Assembly: GCF_000276665.1 (NCBI RefSeq)
Contig: NW_004955425.1
Location: 22,782,119-22,846,118, forward strand
Direction: 5' to 3'
DNA length: 64,000 nt
From: Chinchilla lanigera
Taxonomy: Eukaryota; Chordata; Mammalia; Rodentia; Chinchillidae
The notes beneath the pieces are model-generated. The model did no database searches and was not told the origin of the DNA. It worked only from the letters and a program-made list of their open reading frames with translations. Position numbers and translations under genes: made by a program. This document shows positions 10,733-22,639 of this stretch, one piece after another. Numbering within the stretch: position 1 is the first letter of the stretch; each line of letters starts with the position of its first letter.

Positions 10733-11063
10733 GTGAGGAGCGGAGGCCGGGCTGGCGGGTGCAGGGGCGGGGACCCCGGGCCGCTTCTCCTGGCGGGGGC
10801 CGGGGGTGCTGGGCTGGGGCGCGCGCTTGTGGGCGTCTCTGGTGGTTTTCAAACTTGAGTGAAAAAAGAGCCGCTTGTCGAGTTTAGGGCCATCCCTCTC
10901 CAAACGCTCATTAAGAAGTCTGAATTTTGAACGTACACTGTTAATGTCTTTAGGACCAAACGTTGAGAAATTCACTTACTTTTTCGGCCGAAGACAGTGT
11001 CTTGGGTTGTGTGTGTTGCTTATGGGAAACTTCTGACACTGGAATGCAGGGGCAAAGAAGTGG

Positions 11064-11208
11064 CTTTTTTAAGGACAGAGTCTCCCTATGCAGTTCAGAC
11101 TGACCTTGAACTCACCATTTAGCCGAGGCTGGCCGGGAACTCAGGGCGATTCTCCTGCCTCAGCCACCTGAGCGCTGGGATTACAGGCTTGCTCCACCAC
11201 GTCGGGCG
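11064..11208 (-). mobile_element. B1 SINE
   Basis: T-run, GGACAGAGTCTCCCTATGCA, then GGCTGGCCGGGAACTCAGG and GAGCGCTGGGATTACAGGC mark a minus-strand B1 with the rodent internal duplication. It is the first repeat after AP3B1 exon 1. Confidence 0.9.
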
Positions 11209-12205
11209 AGGTGGCTGTTGCTCAATGGTCAAACTGGTTAATATACCACCATAAGTGTTCTTAGTACTGTATCTTTTGACTACAGATGAAAAAAAAAAAA
11301 AACAAACAAATCCAAAAGAATAACCTGGGTAGAGAATATTTAAAAAGTGTTACCATGAAAAAAACCCCTGCTTTTACAAATATTGTGAATTCAAAAAATG
11401 GATACTAAACTATATACACTTAGTTTTGTAAAAAGTAACAGTTCCTCCTAAGTCTAGAAGTGAAAATAATCCCCTAAATTGTTTATTTTAATTTTTAAAT
11501 TTTGGATCAGGGAAGTTTAATCTTACGGAATATCAGTATGTTTATGTCTTATTGTAGTCACTTTTACATTTTTCTTAGTTTTTATGTCCCTCAGTACTAA
11601 ACAATATGGTCACATAATAACTTGCCACTAGCTTCATGCAAATTTAAATTAAGGTAAAGTAGGTGTGCTCATAGCTTTGTAAGTGTCAGAAGGGTATAAT
11701 TAAAATTTAAACTTGTAACAAGATTGGATCGTTTAGAAAGTGCTAGTAGTTGAATATTGGGTTAAATTTTGACTGTGGTATATTAACATTCCTGAGCTCT
11801 TACCTATGGCATAAAAAATAGTGATTTGTTTTCATTAGTTCCAGGTTAGAAAAGTTTAAGATAACTGATTTCATTTTTCATTCTGTATATTTCGATGGAT
11901 TCATGGAATAATTGATCTAACAAGGAGCTTATTGTAATTCTACATTTTTATTCGCAAAATATTTCAGGTGTTGAATTGACCTGTAATGCATCAGTCTATT
12001 TTGCATGTGATTTGCTTACAGTTGGTTTACTTTCATGGTTTGTGAACGTCTAAGATGTTTTTCCTGTTGATTTTGTCAGATTTGGGCCTAGTTTGGAAGG
12101 AATGCACGGCTTTGACCACTTTTAGTGAGGTTAGACTTGAAATAAAGAGAGCTAATATTGAGAGTGCATGCATTTATGCACATTATTGTGCAATCATCAC
12201 ATTCT
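11209..12205. other. Intron 1 segment, nothing recognised
   Basis: AT-rich intronic DNA with an A-run at 11,288. No gene, SINE or LINE was recognised. Confidence 0.5.
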
Positions 12206-12208
12206 GTC

Positions 12209-12278
12209 CTTTTTCCTTTTGTGGTGCCTGAGGAATGCTAGACAAGTATCCTGCCACGAGCTCTGTCCCCAGCCCCGC
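12209..12278 (-). mobile_element. Degenerate ID-type SINE
   Basis: Shows ATGCTAGACAAGTATCCTGC and CTGTCCCCAGCCCC, a decayed minus-strand ID body. Confidence 0.5.
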
Positions 12279-12299
12279 CCCTTGACCCCCCATCACGTT

Positions 12300-12435
12300 A
12301 TGGATGTCGCCAGGGCTTCTCAGATTCCACTGTACAGATGGGGAGATTGGAACACGGTGACTAATTCTCAGCAGCCAAGGTCACAAAGCTGCCTGAATTT
12401 TAGCCCAGCCACTGGATGTGGTAATAGCTGACATT
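12300..12435 (-). mobile_element. MIR SINE
   Basis: Contains the antisense MIR core: GTACAGATGGGGAGATTGGA, then CCAAGGTCACAAAGCTGCCT and a CAGCCACTGGATG segment. Ancient mammalian repeat. Confidence 0.7.
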
Positions 12436-13921
12436 CATAGTACTTTTTATTAGTGAATGCATCCGACTCACTAAAAGTTCAGAACTTTTTTGGATAGTAG
12501 CTGTAGACAGTGTATGACCTTGAAGCTCGGTTGAGGGTGGAAATAGAAACATTTGCTCATAAACTTCAGTCTAAGGGAGAAACAAAGAGACTCCTAATGT
12601 CCAAGTGGCCACTTAATCTCTCTTAAGCCTACTGCTTTCTTTTATAAAACTGCTATGACTTCTTCATTTTTTAATGGATTACTTTGAAATACTTTAATAA
12701 TAAGTATTTGCAACAAAGGTACAGCAGTAGAACTACCCTTTATGGATATTCACCAGTTGAGAGAAAAATTTGGGATGCTGCTTGCTTTTTCTCCCCATTA
12801 GAATAAACGTTCTTGGAGTAGGTATTGATGAAACTCGGGATTTTTTCAGGATCTGTCATGATTTCATCCTTTTCATTCCTAAATGTATGTATTTGAGTCT
12901 TGTATTTCCTTTTTTGATAAGGTTGGCTATGGGCTTATCAATTTTATTTAGTCTTTGAAAGAACCAACATGATTCATTGGTTCTTTGTAGTTTTCTTAGT
13001 CTCAATTGCATTAATTTCTGCTCTCATAATTTTCTCTTGTACATACTTTTCACTTGATTTGTTCTTTTTCTAGAAGTATGAGGTTCAACATTAGGTTATT
13101 TGAGCTTGCTCTCTTTTCCTGTTGTGAGAATTCATTGGTAGAAATTTCCTTGTAGGACTGCTTTCATTGTGTCCCATAAAGTTCTTATATGTCATATTGC
13201 ATAATTATAGAAAGTGTCTACTTTCTTCTTTAATTTTATCTGTGACCATTAGTTGTTCAGGAAGATGTTATTTAATTTCCATGTGTTCATGGAGTTTTTG
13301 TGGTGTATTTTCCCATTGATACCTAGTGTCATTGCACAATGATATGATAATACTGCATGGGATAATTTCAATTTGTTTGCATTTACTTAAGCATGTTCTG
13401 TGAGCTAGTATGTGGTCTGTTTTGGAGAACATCACATGTACTGCTACATATATTCTGATGTGGGATAGGACACTATAGACATCTACTAAGTCCATTTGTT
13501 CACATATTTGGTTCAGTTCTGATATTTTTATGTTGAGTTTTTGTCTCGTGGATCTATTTGTGACAGTGGGGTACTGAGGTCCCCCATTACAATTGTACTT
13601 GTGCTAATTTGATTTTTTGTGTCCATTAATAATTTGTTATGTGGTTGCATGTGCCAGTATTTGGTGTTTATACATTTATGGTTTTTATCTCTTTCTCATG
13701 GAGTTTTCCCTTAACCAGTATGCAGTGACCTTCTTTGTCTCTTGTGTCAGTCTTGCCTTCAAGTTTACTCTGTCTGCAAACAGAAATAGCTACCCCGTTT
13801 TTTTTTTTTTGGTTCCTGTCACATGAAGTATTGTTTTCCATCTTTGACCCTCAGTCTTTGAATTTGTTTTGGAGTTAAATGTATTTCTTGTATGCAGCAT
13901 ATTGTTAATCTTACTTCTTGA

Positions 13922-14037
13922 TTTTTTTTGAGAGAGTGTCTTGCTGTGCAGTTCAGGTTGGCCTCAGACTTGCAGCAATGCTCTTACCTTAGCCTCCCAA
14001 CTGCTGGGATTACAGGTGTGCCTCACTACCCCTAGCT
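13922..14037 (-). mobile_element. B1 SINE inside L1
   Basis: GAGAGAGTGTCTTGCTGTGC through GCTGGGATTACAGGTGTGCC identify a minus-strand B1 inserted in the L1 endonuclease region. Confidence 0.88.
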
Positions 14038-14784
14038 GAATTATGAGTCTTCATCCATTCTGCCAGTCCCTTTCTATTGATTGGTGAATTGTGACCATTT
14101 ATATTTATGGTTATAACTGATATGTATTGGCTTATCCTAGTTATATTATTATCCTGTTGCTGGTTCACTGTCTTTCCCCTCTGTTTAATTGCTTGCCTTG
14201 CCTGGTGGGTTTTTTCTATGTTCTTGGAATTGTTGTCTTTGTGTCTTTATAACATAGCCTTAAGAAGGTTTTGGAGAGGTGATTTAGTGGTCATGAATTT
14301 CTTCAGTTGTTTCTTGTCATGGAGTATCTTTTTTCTCCATTGATTTTGCAAGATTGTTTTGCAGCATACATCAGTCTGGGTTGGAGGTTGTTTTCTTTCA
14401 GGACTTGAAATCCTTCATTCCAAACTCTCCTTAAAGAGTTTCTGTTGAGAAGTCTGCTGGGATTCTGACTGGCTTTCCTTTATAGGTGATTTGTTTCTTT
14501 TCTGTAATAGCTGTTAATGTTCTGTTCTTGTGATGCATTTCTGGAATCTTGGTTATTATACTTTGGTATAGTTTTGTTTGGTCTTGGCTAATTGGAGTTA
14601 TAGATGCCTTACTTAACTGTGTGTCTAACACTTTTTCTCTGCTTTTGACGTTTTCTGCTGTGATGATGAACTTGTTTTTTTTAAATATCTTTTGGGCTAT
14701 CTGTTGCTTTTTAATTGACCAATCTTATGTTACTCTTTTTTGCATCATGTTCCAAGTGTTGCATTGATTTTTTTCATGGCCTGT

Positions 14785-15146
14785 TTTAATTACTTCTCCC
14801 TCCTTGCTGAGGCAAAATACCTGAAGTTAAAGGAAGAAAGGCTCACAGAGGTTTAAGTCCATAATCATTTGGCTTGAAGGCAGAGTGGCACATGGCAGAG
14901 AGCAACAACAGTTCATGGAAGTGGAAAACAGCAAAAGCAACAAAAGCAAAAAGGGAGGAGCAAGCCTCTTTTCCTTCCCTTATATTGTATATAGGTTATT
15001 TGCTCTAGAGTAGGTATAGCATTTACACACCCAATTGCAGTACTAAACAGTGAAACAATAACAAACTCTAGATTCAGTCGCCTCTGAAAAGCACCATCCA
15101 TGACCATATGAGGCTTTGGGGGACATCCAGACACAAATCATAACAT
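14785..15146 (-). mobile_element. MaLR-like LTR inside L1 (copy 1)
   Basis: Shares long matching blocks with 55,501-55,895, for example GGAGGAGCAAGCCTCTTTTC, AACTCTAGATTCAG and CATATGAGGCTTTG. Its reverse complement starts with an MaLR/ORR1-like TGTCCCCCAAAGCCTCAT pattern. No coding sequence. Confidence 0.6.
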
Positions 15147-16433
15147 GGCTCCTTGCTATTTTTAATAAATCTTCCTTTTTGTGATGGCTAACTGCAATCC
15201 TGTCTTCTAGATCTCATATTCTGTCCTTATCTTGGTTCATTGGACTGCATATACTTTCAATGGAATTTTTAATCTCTTGTTTGAATCTGTTTCATGGATT
15301 CCATTTCTTTCCTTTGTTGGGCATATATCATACATGGACTCCATAATTTTCCTAATGTCTTTAAAAAAAAAAATCTGTGTCTTCTCTAGATTCACTGAGC
15401 AAGTCTTTCTTTTTTTTTTTTTTTTTCACCTTAGAGAATATTTCTGATCTGGTATTTTTCTATAACTTCATTCATCTGTTTTTTTTGTTTGTTTTACTTC
15501 TGCTGCTACCATTTCAGAAAATTCAGGTGGGTGGCTTCTTATTTCCTCTATCTCATTGTCCCTGTGACTTGTCCTGAGTGGGCTGGACGTCTGGGGTTGC
15601 ATTTTGTTTCTGTGTTTTGTCATTTTCTATTTTTTAAAATTTTGTTTGTTTTGTAAATTGGTTATGGTAGGTAGCTTTTTCACTAGTATCGAGGCTTCCC
15701 TAGGAAATGTGTATTCCTCCGAGATGTCTTCTAGGTGTAACTGGCTGTTGGCCTTTATGTCTGTCCCAAGATCCTACCTTCCCAATTCATTAGGGGTGAG
15801 AATTTTGTGTTTTTCGGAGCACCCAGTCTTTTCGTACTGGACTATGGTGATGATTATGATCCTAGACCATCACAGTATTGTCACGCAAGGGATAATAACT
15901 GATTACAACAGGTATGACACCCTGCCTAAAGTACAATTAGCCATGACAGTAGCATCAAGTGCAGCCTAGAAACTGTGGTAACTATTAATTGGTTACCTTT
16001 AACCATAGGAGGAAGATCAACAGTTATATAAGAAAATTCAACATAAGTCAGGAACTTGATGCTGTGAGTTTGCCCTTAGTGGAGTGATTTTACCCTGGTT
16101 GGGGGGATTTTAAGAGGGATACAGGAAAAAATAAATAGATAATTGAAGAGAAATACAGCAGAAGCAAGGCTAAAGAACAAATGCTGATCTCCCAAGCTTT
16201 GGGAAACTGGATATGAGGACAGGAGAGAAAGAAAGGAGAAAGCAAAAGAATACTAAAGTGAAACAGAAAGATAGAAACAATGTTCATTCACATGAAAACA
16301 TAAAAAATTCAAGAACACTTGAGTAAGGAGAAAAAAGATGAACAAAACAAAACAATAAAAGTGAAAACTTAAACAATCAGAATTTTTAAAAAGGTAGAAA
16401 AAGGGAAACAAAATGAGCAAACAACAATAACCA

Positions 16434-16461
16434 AAACAACAACAACAACAACAACAACAAA
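16434..16461. repeat. (CAA)n microsatellite
   Basis: About eight CAA units within the A-rich L1 5' UTR block. Confidence 0.85.
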
Positions 16462-16899
16462 ACAATAAAATTCTTCTGTTGCCTTCAATTCTCTTGTAGT
16501 GCACAGGTCAGAGGCCAGATTCATGCTGGATAACCCCACCGAGTCTGGAGTAGCGTTAGTGCTGGGTGTGAGGCTGATTTTGGCCTCTGAATGTCGGAGC
16601 TGCAGCCAGTCTTTAGCCAGCAACTTTTTGTATGTCCTTTGGTGGCCTGTCCAGCTCTCCTTACCCTGTGTGTCTCTGCATTGCTGTCCCACTTGCTGTG
16701 GTGCCTTCAGACAGAAACACCCCCAGAAACACCACCTGTACAGTTGGGCCCTCCTGGGCCTTGTACAGTCTCCTCTGTCCACTCTACTGAGTCTCTCCTG
16801 CTCAGAGCAGGGTAGGGGGAGTGCTGACTTCCCACTCCTGGCCCCACTTCTGTCTAAGGCTGCTTAAATCCCACGTCCTGTTCCCAAGTCACTTAAAAT

Positions 16900-17092
16900 T
16901 TCTTTATTTGGCAGTACTGAGGATTGAACCCAAACTCTTCACTCTCACTGAGCTACTTCCAAAGGCCTTGCTTAGAATTTTAGACAGGGTCTCACTAAGT
17001 TGCTGTGTTGCCCAGCTTAGCTAAAACTTTCATTTTCCTGCCTCAATCTTCTAGAGTGTTGAATTACAGGAATGCATCACCACACCAGGCTC
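16900..17092 (-). mobile_element. B1-dID dimeric SINE
   Basis: On the + strand an antisense ID half (GTACTGAGGATTGAACCCAA, GAGCTACTTCCAAAGGCC) precedes an antisense B1 half (GACAGGGTCTCACTAAGTTG to GAATTACAGGAATGCATCAC). On the minus strand this is B1 then ID, the known dimer order. Confidence 0.65.
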
Positions 17093-17186
17093 AAGAAAAG
17101 GATTTTAATAAAGATACAGGTCAGGAAACATAAAATTTGTATAGTCTGTAGTATGTAATCTAGTTTATCATTTATTCAAATAGAGG

Positions 17187-17455
17187 TTTTTTTTTGTTTG
17201 TTTGTTTTGTCTTTTTGAGACAGGGTCTTGCTATGCAGTTCAGACTGGCTGTAGCCCAGGCTGGTCTTGAACTTGCTTTTTTGTTTGTTTGCTTGTTTGT
17301 CTTCCGGTACTGGGAATCGAACCACGACCTTGCGCTTGCCAGGCAGGCGCTTTGCCGCTGAGCTAAATCCCTAGCCCCTGGTCTCGAACTTGCAGCGATC
17401 CTCCTGCCTTAGCCTCCTGAGTGCTGGGCTAACAGGTGTGCACCAACATGCCTGG
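17187..17455 (-). mobile_element. B1 SINE split by an ID insertion
   Basis: B1 body from GAGACAGGGTCTTGCTATGC to GCTGGGCTAACAGGTGTGCA. It is interrupted by the ID element at 17,277-17,377. Confidence 0.9.
17277..17377 (-). mobile_element. ID SINE nested in B1
   Basis: Tail CCGGTACTGGGAATCGAACC and body ending CTAAATCCCTAGCCC. Flanked by a 16-bp duplication of B1 sequence (CTGGTCTYGAACTTGC) at 17,262-17,276 and 17,378-17,393, one mismatch. Confidence 0.92.
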
Positions 17456-18235
17456 CAATCTTTGTTCTTTTTTTTTTTTATTATTTTAAAATTTTTATTA
17501 TTATTATTATTTTTTAGTTTTTTTCTTTTTAACACTTTTCATTCCAGTCCAGGGTCATTAAGTATTTTATTTAGCTGTCATAGCTCTTTAGTCTTTCTTG
17601 ATCTGGATCTGGAATAGTTCCTCTGCCTTGCTTTTTATGATTTTGACATATTTAAGGAACATCAGCTAGTTATTTTAAAACATGTTGACCAGTTAGATGG
17701 TGTATACCTTTCCAGAATGCTACCACAGGTTACATGTCCTTCTCAAACTATTAAAGCTGCAGGTATGGGATGCCCATCTTTATGTGGCCAGTTTTCCCAG
17801 CCGAGGGCTTATCCATTGTTTCTCTATTGTTTTTCTCTTTTTCTGTTTACCCACATAGGTACCTTGGTCCTCGTTAAATCCCTCCCTTATGTTTTAGCAA
17901 TAGCAAATACAGTTGCGTCTCCTGAACCAGTCATTGCCATAGTGATTGCAAGGGGCGATGTTGGGACTTGCAGCTCCCTCCCCATGCTCTCTGTCCTCCT
18001 GTCCCAAATTCTGTCTGATCCTTCACTATCCATGTCAGTCCTGCTCAGTCACTTTTGTCATAGCATTCCTTCTTTATGTTTTGTGAATTTAATCGTATTT
18101 GTCAATTTTAGTTATCCCCATTTAGAAACCAGAATTAAGGTACATTAGATGGTTTTATGAAAATGGATCCTGCAAGTCATTTACTGACTAATCAAACCTG
18201 TGTATTGAGTTATTAGCTTCAGGTTTTTTATTTCA
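17456..18235. other. Intron 1 segment, possible ancient L1 3' region
   Basis: AT-rich, with a stretch (about 17,535-17,690) that resembles old L1M 3'-UTR sequence. The match is from memory and weak. An open frame at 17,717-18,148 is hydrophobic and low-complexity, with no recognisable domain. Confidence 0.3.
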
Positions 18236-18267
18236 TTTTAAATTTAAAGAATCTTCCCATCTTTCCT

Positions 18268-18297
18268 CCTTCCTTCCTTCCTTCCTTCCTTCCTTCC
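18268..18297. repeat. (TTCC)n microsatellite running into a gap
   Basis: About seven CTTC units end directly at the first N of the gap at 18,298, so the true repeat length is unknown. Confidence 0.9.
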
Positions 18298-18537
18298 NNN
18301 NNNNNNNNNNNNNNNNNNNNNNNNNNNNNNNNNNNNNNNNNNNNNNNNNNNNNNNNNNNNNNNNNNNNNNNNNNNNNNNNNNNNNNNNNNNNNNNNNNNN
18401 NNNNNNNNNNNNNNNNNNNNNNNNNNNNNNNNNNNNNNNNNNNNNNNNNNNNNNNNNNNNNNNNNNNNNNNNNNNNNNNNNNNNNNNNNNNNNNNNNNNN
18501 NNNNNNNNNNNNNNNNNNNNNNNNNNNNNNNNNNNNN
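18298..18537. other. Assembly gap (240 N)
   Basis: Run of 240 N between a TTCC microsatellite and the 3' part of a B1. The size may be an estimate. Confidence 0.99.
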
Positions 18538-18617
18538 CTGGCCTTGACTTATGGTGATCCTCCTGCCTCAGCCTCCTGAATGTTGGGATTACAGGTGTGT
18601 GCCACTTTTCCTGGCTT
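18538..18617 (-). mobile_element. B1 SINE, partial (cut by gap)
   Basis: Starts within B1 at CTGGCCTTGACTTATGGTGA and continues to GGGATTACAGGTGTGTGCCA. Confidence 0.85.
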
Positions 18618-18809
18618 GTATTCCTTTCTTTACAATGTTCTAAACTTTTATTGCTTTTGGTTATTTTCATTGCCTGAGTTATTTTACTTCTTAAAAAAAA
18701 ATCTCAACTAATTTGGAGGTGTGTGTATAATTAAAAACAACATAAATTATCTTTCTAGATTAAACATTTAATTAGGAAGTAATTTCTAGATACAGACAAG
18801 ACTCAACCA

Positions 18810-18898
18810 TTTTTTTTTTTTTTTCTGGTACTAGGAATCGAACTCATGACCTCACACTTGCCAGGCAGGCACTGTGCCGCTGAGCTAAATCCCCAGCC
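18810..18898 (-). mobile_element. ID SINE
   Basis: T-run, TGGTACTAGGAATCGAACTC, CCAGGCAGGCACTGTGCCGC, AAATCCCCAGCC. A short CAAGAC repeat on both sides may be the target duplication. Confidence 0.9.
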
Positions 18899-18959
18899 TC
18901 AAGACGCATCAGTTTTTGTGAATGATAGTAAAGCTACTAAATTTCTAAGTCCCTTGACT

Positions 18960-19150
18960 CATTTAAAAATTTTGTGTCTTTAAAATTTTTGGTTAACAGA
19001 ATAATTTACATATTTACGGGGTGCAGTGTGATATTTCAACATACGTATTGTATGTATTGGTCAAGTCAAGATTATTAACTTTTTCCTTCCTTATTTCTTT
19101 ATGTACGGTGCCTTCAAGCTCCTCTCTCCCACTTCATAAAACATGTAATA
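18960..19150 (-). mobile_element. LINE-1 3'-end fragment
   Basis: Contains GGGGTGCAGTGTGATATTTC and CAACATACGTATTG-type sequence seen at the antisense 3' ends of L1s elsewhere in the window (24,540; 45,440). Old and boundary uncertain. Confidence 0.45.
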
Positions 19151-19317
19151 ATTTATTGTGCTCTATAACAGCTCACTGACTAGAATTTATTTGTTATGTG
19201 TTTTGGTACTTGTTATCTAGTTCTACCTCCTCTCTGTTCAAGAAGATATAACAATTGTAGTAAATGTATAATGCAACTAATGCCAGAACATCCCGTTGTA
19301 TAAGTCCCTTTCACAGG

Positions 19318-19490
19318 AGCATTGTTTATTAGAGCATTTGACCAGAAGTCTGAAGACCTGGATTTAAAGTTAATGTTTTCCATTTGCAGTGTTTCATTTT
19401 TTTCAAGTTGATTTCCTCAAAACTCAATTTCCTTAATTCTAGAAAGGTATTAATACTTGCCGTTGTAAGGCTTAAATAAGGTGGAATACT
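19318..19490 (+). mobile_element. MIR SINE
   Basis: Shows the sense MIR order: GAGCATTTGACCAGAAGTCTG, GACCTGGATTTAAAG, AATTTCCTTAATTCT and GTTGTAAGGCTTAAATAAG. Ancient and diverged. Confidence 0.6.
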
Positions 19491-20725
19491 TGAAAGTGAT
19501 TCTGGTTATTTTTCAACCTTGAAAGTGATTTCTAAACTAGGATATTAACCAACACTATTTGGGATAATTGTTCAAAGCTTCACTGAGATGATGACATTTC
19601 AGTATGTGTTGCACAGAGCACAAGAAATGGTGACATTTTAGATCCTAAAAGCTGAGAATGCTTTTGCCACGTGGAGGAAAGGGAGAGTTATTCAGGCAGA
19701 GTATGTAGAAACCAGAGAGAGTTGTAAAAGACCGGGTGTGTTGAGATGATGCAGAGATTTGGGTTGCAGAATTCCTATAGCGGGTGGTAGTAGTTAAATC
19801 TTAGGAATAGATGAAATCATCCAGGCAGAACTTGTTACATGATGAGGTAGTTTAAAACCCACTTACCACCCGGAGGGAAGAATTGGGAAGCCTACAAACT
19901 GGATGAAGTTTACAAAAAGATTGAGAGGGGGAGGGAAGGAGAAGGAGGAGGAGGAGGAAGAGATGGAGAAGGAGATAGAGGATGAGGAGGTGTGCTAACA
20001 GGAAAGGTAGAAGGAAGTGATTTGCTGTACTAGGAGTTCTCTAGTGAGGGTAATGGAACTAAGGCTGCAAAGGCCCTTGTGTTTAACAGTTAAAAGTTTA
20101 GCTGTCAGTAATTTAGCAGTGTAGTATCTCCTGATGCATATTAAAAAGTAACCTTACTCCTTGCTGAAATTGGAGTGGATATTCTTGTTTGGATTCACAG
20201 GGTTAATTTCGACACAGGGTTAAATGCTTTCCTGTAGTGGACATACTACCCTTGTGTATTTTTATTGCATGAATAAAGCCTAATTTATTTTTCACTTATC
20301 TATTGTCAACCTTACAGTATCAGCCTTTTAGCTTTTAATATCAGTGTTTTGCAGTGGGGTCCATTAGAAGACAAATTCCTTGTATCTGTGGTTTGTATGC
20401 ATGTATAGCAACTCTTAACTTTATTTTGCTGTTTTTTTCTTTCAAGAAGGTACATAGAAGGGTAACAGAGTGAGAGTTTAACCTGTTAGAGGATGTTCTG
20501 GTATGCACTTTATTGAAAGTAAGAGACCAATTTGAGGTGTTACTACTTTATTCCTTTTCACACATTCTTTCAACATTAAATGGTATAATTTAGGTGATGA
20601 TTGGCACAGTACTTGGTTCATAATTTTTTCTTAATAAATGTTTTCAGGTACTTTTACTCCATACAGTGGTTCAGATTCTACCAACATGTACTACTATATC
20701 TCATTAGCTAGTGTTGTTAAAAATG
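19491..20725. other. Intron 1 segment, GA-rich patch only
   Basis: No gene or transposon recognised. A purine-rich GAG/GGA patch lies at about 19,924-19,990. Confidence 0.5.
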
Positions 20726-20818
20726 AAGGCTGGGGATGTAACTCAGGAGTAGAGCTTGAGCTTAGTAGGTACGTGGCCCTGGGTTCAATCTCTAGCATCC
20801 AACAACAATAGAAAAAGA
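20726..20818 (+). mobile_element. ID-type SINE, diverged
   Basis: Plus-strand body GGCTGGGGATGTAACTCAGG, then CCCTGGGTTCAATCTCTAGC and an A-rich tail. Confidence 0.75.
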
Positions 20819-21072
20819 AGTGTGACTAATTCAGTGGATGCTGTGCAGAAAGAAAATCTGGCCTAGCATCCATGTGTATTATAACGTGTATTATAGCATG
20901 TAGGTGTGAAACAACCATTTTCTTCATGACACTGCTTGGTCTAGGGTCTCTGCTATGTTTAGGATTAGTTGATTGGAACTGTCATGTGTCGATTGAATGA
21001 ACTCTGTCTACAATTAAGACTTTAGAAGATTCTCTCTTTCTCCAGTGCCATCTATTATGTATACATTTGGGT

Positions 21073-21161
21073 GATTTTTTTTTTTTTGTACTGGGAATCT
21101 AACTCACAACTTCATGCTTGCCAGGCAGGTGCTGTTGGTGCTGAGCTATATCCCTGGCCAA
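21073..21161 (-). mobile_element. ID SINE, diverged
   Basis: T-run, GTACTGGGAATCTAACTCAC, TTGCCAGGCAGGTGCTG, GAGCTATATCCCTGGCC. Confidence 0.85.
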
Positions 21162-21220
21162 ATGTGGGTGTTTTAAAAGAATATGAATAGTTCATTGTTC
21201 TTCAATGAAGGGCTTTTGTT

Positions 21221-21272
21221 TTTTGTTTTTCTGTAGTGCTGGGGATCAAACCAAGGACCTGACCTTTACCAC
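21221..21272 (-). mobile_element. ID-type SINE fragment
   Basis: Only the tail side remains: TAGTGCTGGGGATCAAACCA and GGACCTGACC. Body lost. Confidence 0.45.
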
Positions 21273-21299
21273 TAGCAATTATATGATCTTTATCTTCCT

Positions 21300-22635
21300 G
21301 TTAGGAAACTTAGAATTTAGTTGGCAAAGTAAGGCTAATGTGCACTAACATTCAGTGATTTCTGTAGCACATGGTTGCACATCTGATCATCTTTTAATTC
21401 CGAAGATTCAAATCTAATAACTCTGGTTTTGGTTGCTGATCTATCTTATTAATCCTGTTTCATTGTTTGAAATTTATGTTCAGTAGATCTAGGTCTGGAC
21501 AATGTTTTGCTTGCTATAGATTTAAATTGGAGCCAACTGTTTTTATTTACAAAGGGCTTATTAGGCAATTTCAATTTTTTATTGCTCTTTCATTAAGTAG
21601 ATGTCAACGTTTTTCCAAGATACATGTTACAAAAGAAAGTACTGTATATTGGTATCTGCCTTTTCTATCCTAAGTAGATAAACTAAGATTATTTTAGTGG
21701 TACAGTGGATTTCTATTTATAGTTTAATTCTCATAGTATATGTTACATTGAATAAGATTGTACTACAGTAAAGAAAAATGTGATGAAATATGCTGATAAG
21801 CAAAGTCCTGCTTTCAAAGTGTTTTATTTCATTTTGTTTCACTTGCATTTTCTTCCTGAAGGAGGGTCAGTTTGGAGTTGACATTTTGATTAACACTCAG
21901 CCGAGGAAAATTTATCCCTTGATATAGAATACTTTTAATATCACTGAAATTTTCAGAAAACTGAAATACTTAAAATGTCAAGCCTTAAAATTAAATCATA
22001 AGATGTGAGAAACTATGTTATTTTTAAAACTATTTAGAATTTAGAGCAACATTACTAGAGCTGAGTGATTAAAACAAAGAAGACAGATGGTTCATTGAAA
22101 TTTTCTTTTTTACTGCAGAAAAGTTATAAACTTGTGGAATGACATGTATTAAAGTGAAATAATTTGATAGTATTGCACTTATGTATATAAGTGAGGTAGT
22201 GACAAAAACAAATTGCCTGCAGTTCAAATTCGAAATGTAAACTGAAGATCCCAAAGTAGACTAATCAGGAAGGGAATGATTTTCCTGTATTTCATGTTAT
22301 GAATAATGTTGGTTGTATATTTAGAGAATTATGTAGCATATCAGCTGGAAAAAGTTCATAGAGCTACAAAACTGAACAATTTATTGCCAGTGTCTGCTCT
22401 TTTGATGGGCTGATTATCTGTATTGTTGATAGGAATTGATGCCCTCAGTGGAAGGCCAGTGCCTTCAGCTAAATGGGTTGGGCTGGCAGCTGGACAGTGG
22501 AGAGTCTGGATGAGGCTTGTTCCAAAATCATGGGTTGACAGAGCTAAGTATCACCCAGCTTAACTGTTAGAATGGGGTTTCTCCGGGCTTCTGAAAACTT
22601 ATGCTAAGAATATGGTAATGAAGGAGGGGAACAAA
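21300..22635. other. Intron 1 segment, nothing recognised
   Basis: AT-rich intronic DNA. Short open frames (68 codons at 21,467) show no family features. Confidence 0.5.
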
Positions 22636-22639
22636 TTCA

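Larger units (their letters stand above)
9660..10860. promoter_or_regulatory. AP3B1: CpG island spanning AP3B1 promoter and exon 1
   Basis: Base composition changes abruptly from AT-rich repeats to GC-rich, CpG-dense and repeat-free sequence from about 9,660, returning to AT-rich after about 10,860. The first ATG of AP3B1 is near the 3' end, so about 900 bp of the island is upstream. No TATA box is visible near the probable start site. This is the usual form of a broadly expressed housekeeping promoter. Long open frames on both strands here (for example 268 codons on the minus strand) result from few stop codons in GC-rich DNA. Confidence 0.88.
12845..16895 (-). mobile_element. LINE-1, 3'-truncated, long 5' UTR type
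   Basis: On the minus strand: 5' UTR (about 16,895 to 15,650, with a GC-rich outer part and an A-rich block), an ORF1-like region (about 15,620 to 14,430, C-terminal block ITYKGKPVRIPADFSTETL at 14,431-14,631) and the ORF2 endonuclease region (about 14,130 to 12,845, with SKTDHILAHRTC at 13,268-13,495). It stops near the endonuclease-RT linker, so the RT and 3' end are missing. A B1 (13,922-14,037) and an LTR (14,785-15,146) interrupt it. Confidence 0.8.

Noticed and set aside
17717..18148. 143-codon plus-strand hydrophobic frame
   Set aside because: Composition-driven Leu/Ser/Pro-rich text in probable old repeat sequence, with no start context, domain or splice support.
18233..18670. 145-codon minus-strand frame
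   Set aside because: Mostly N plus a TTCC repeat and a B1 fragment.
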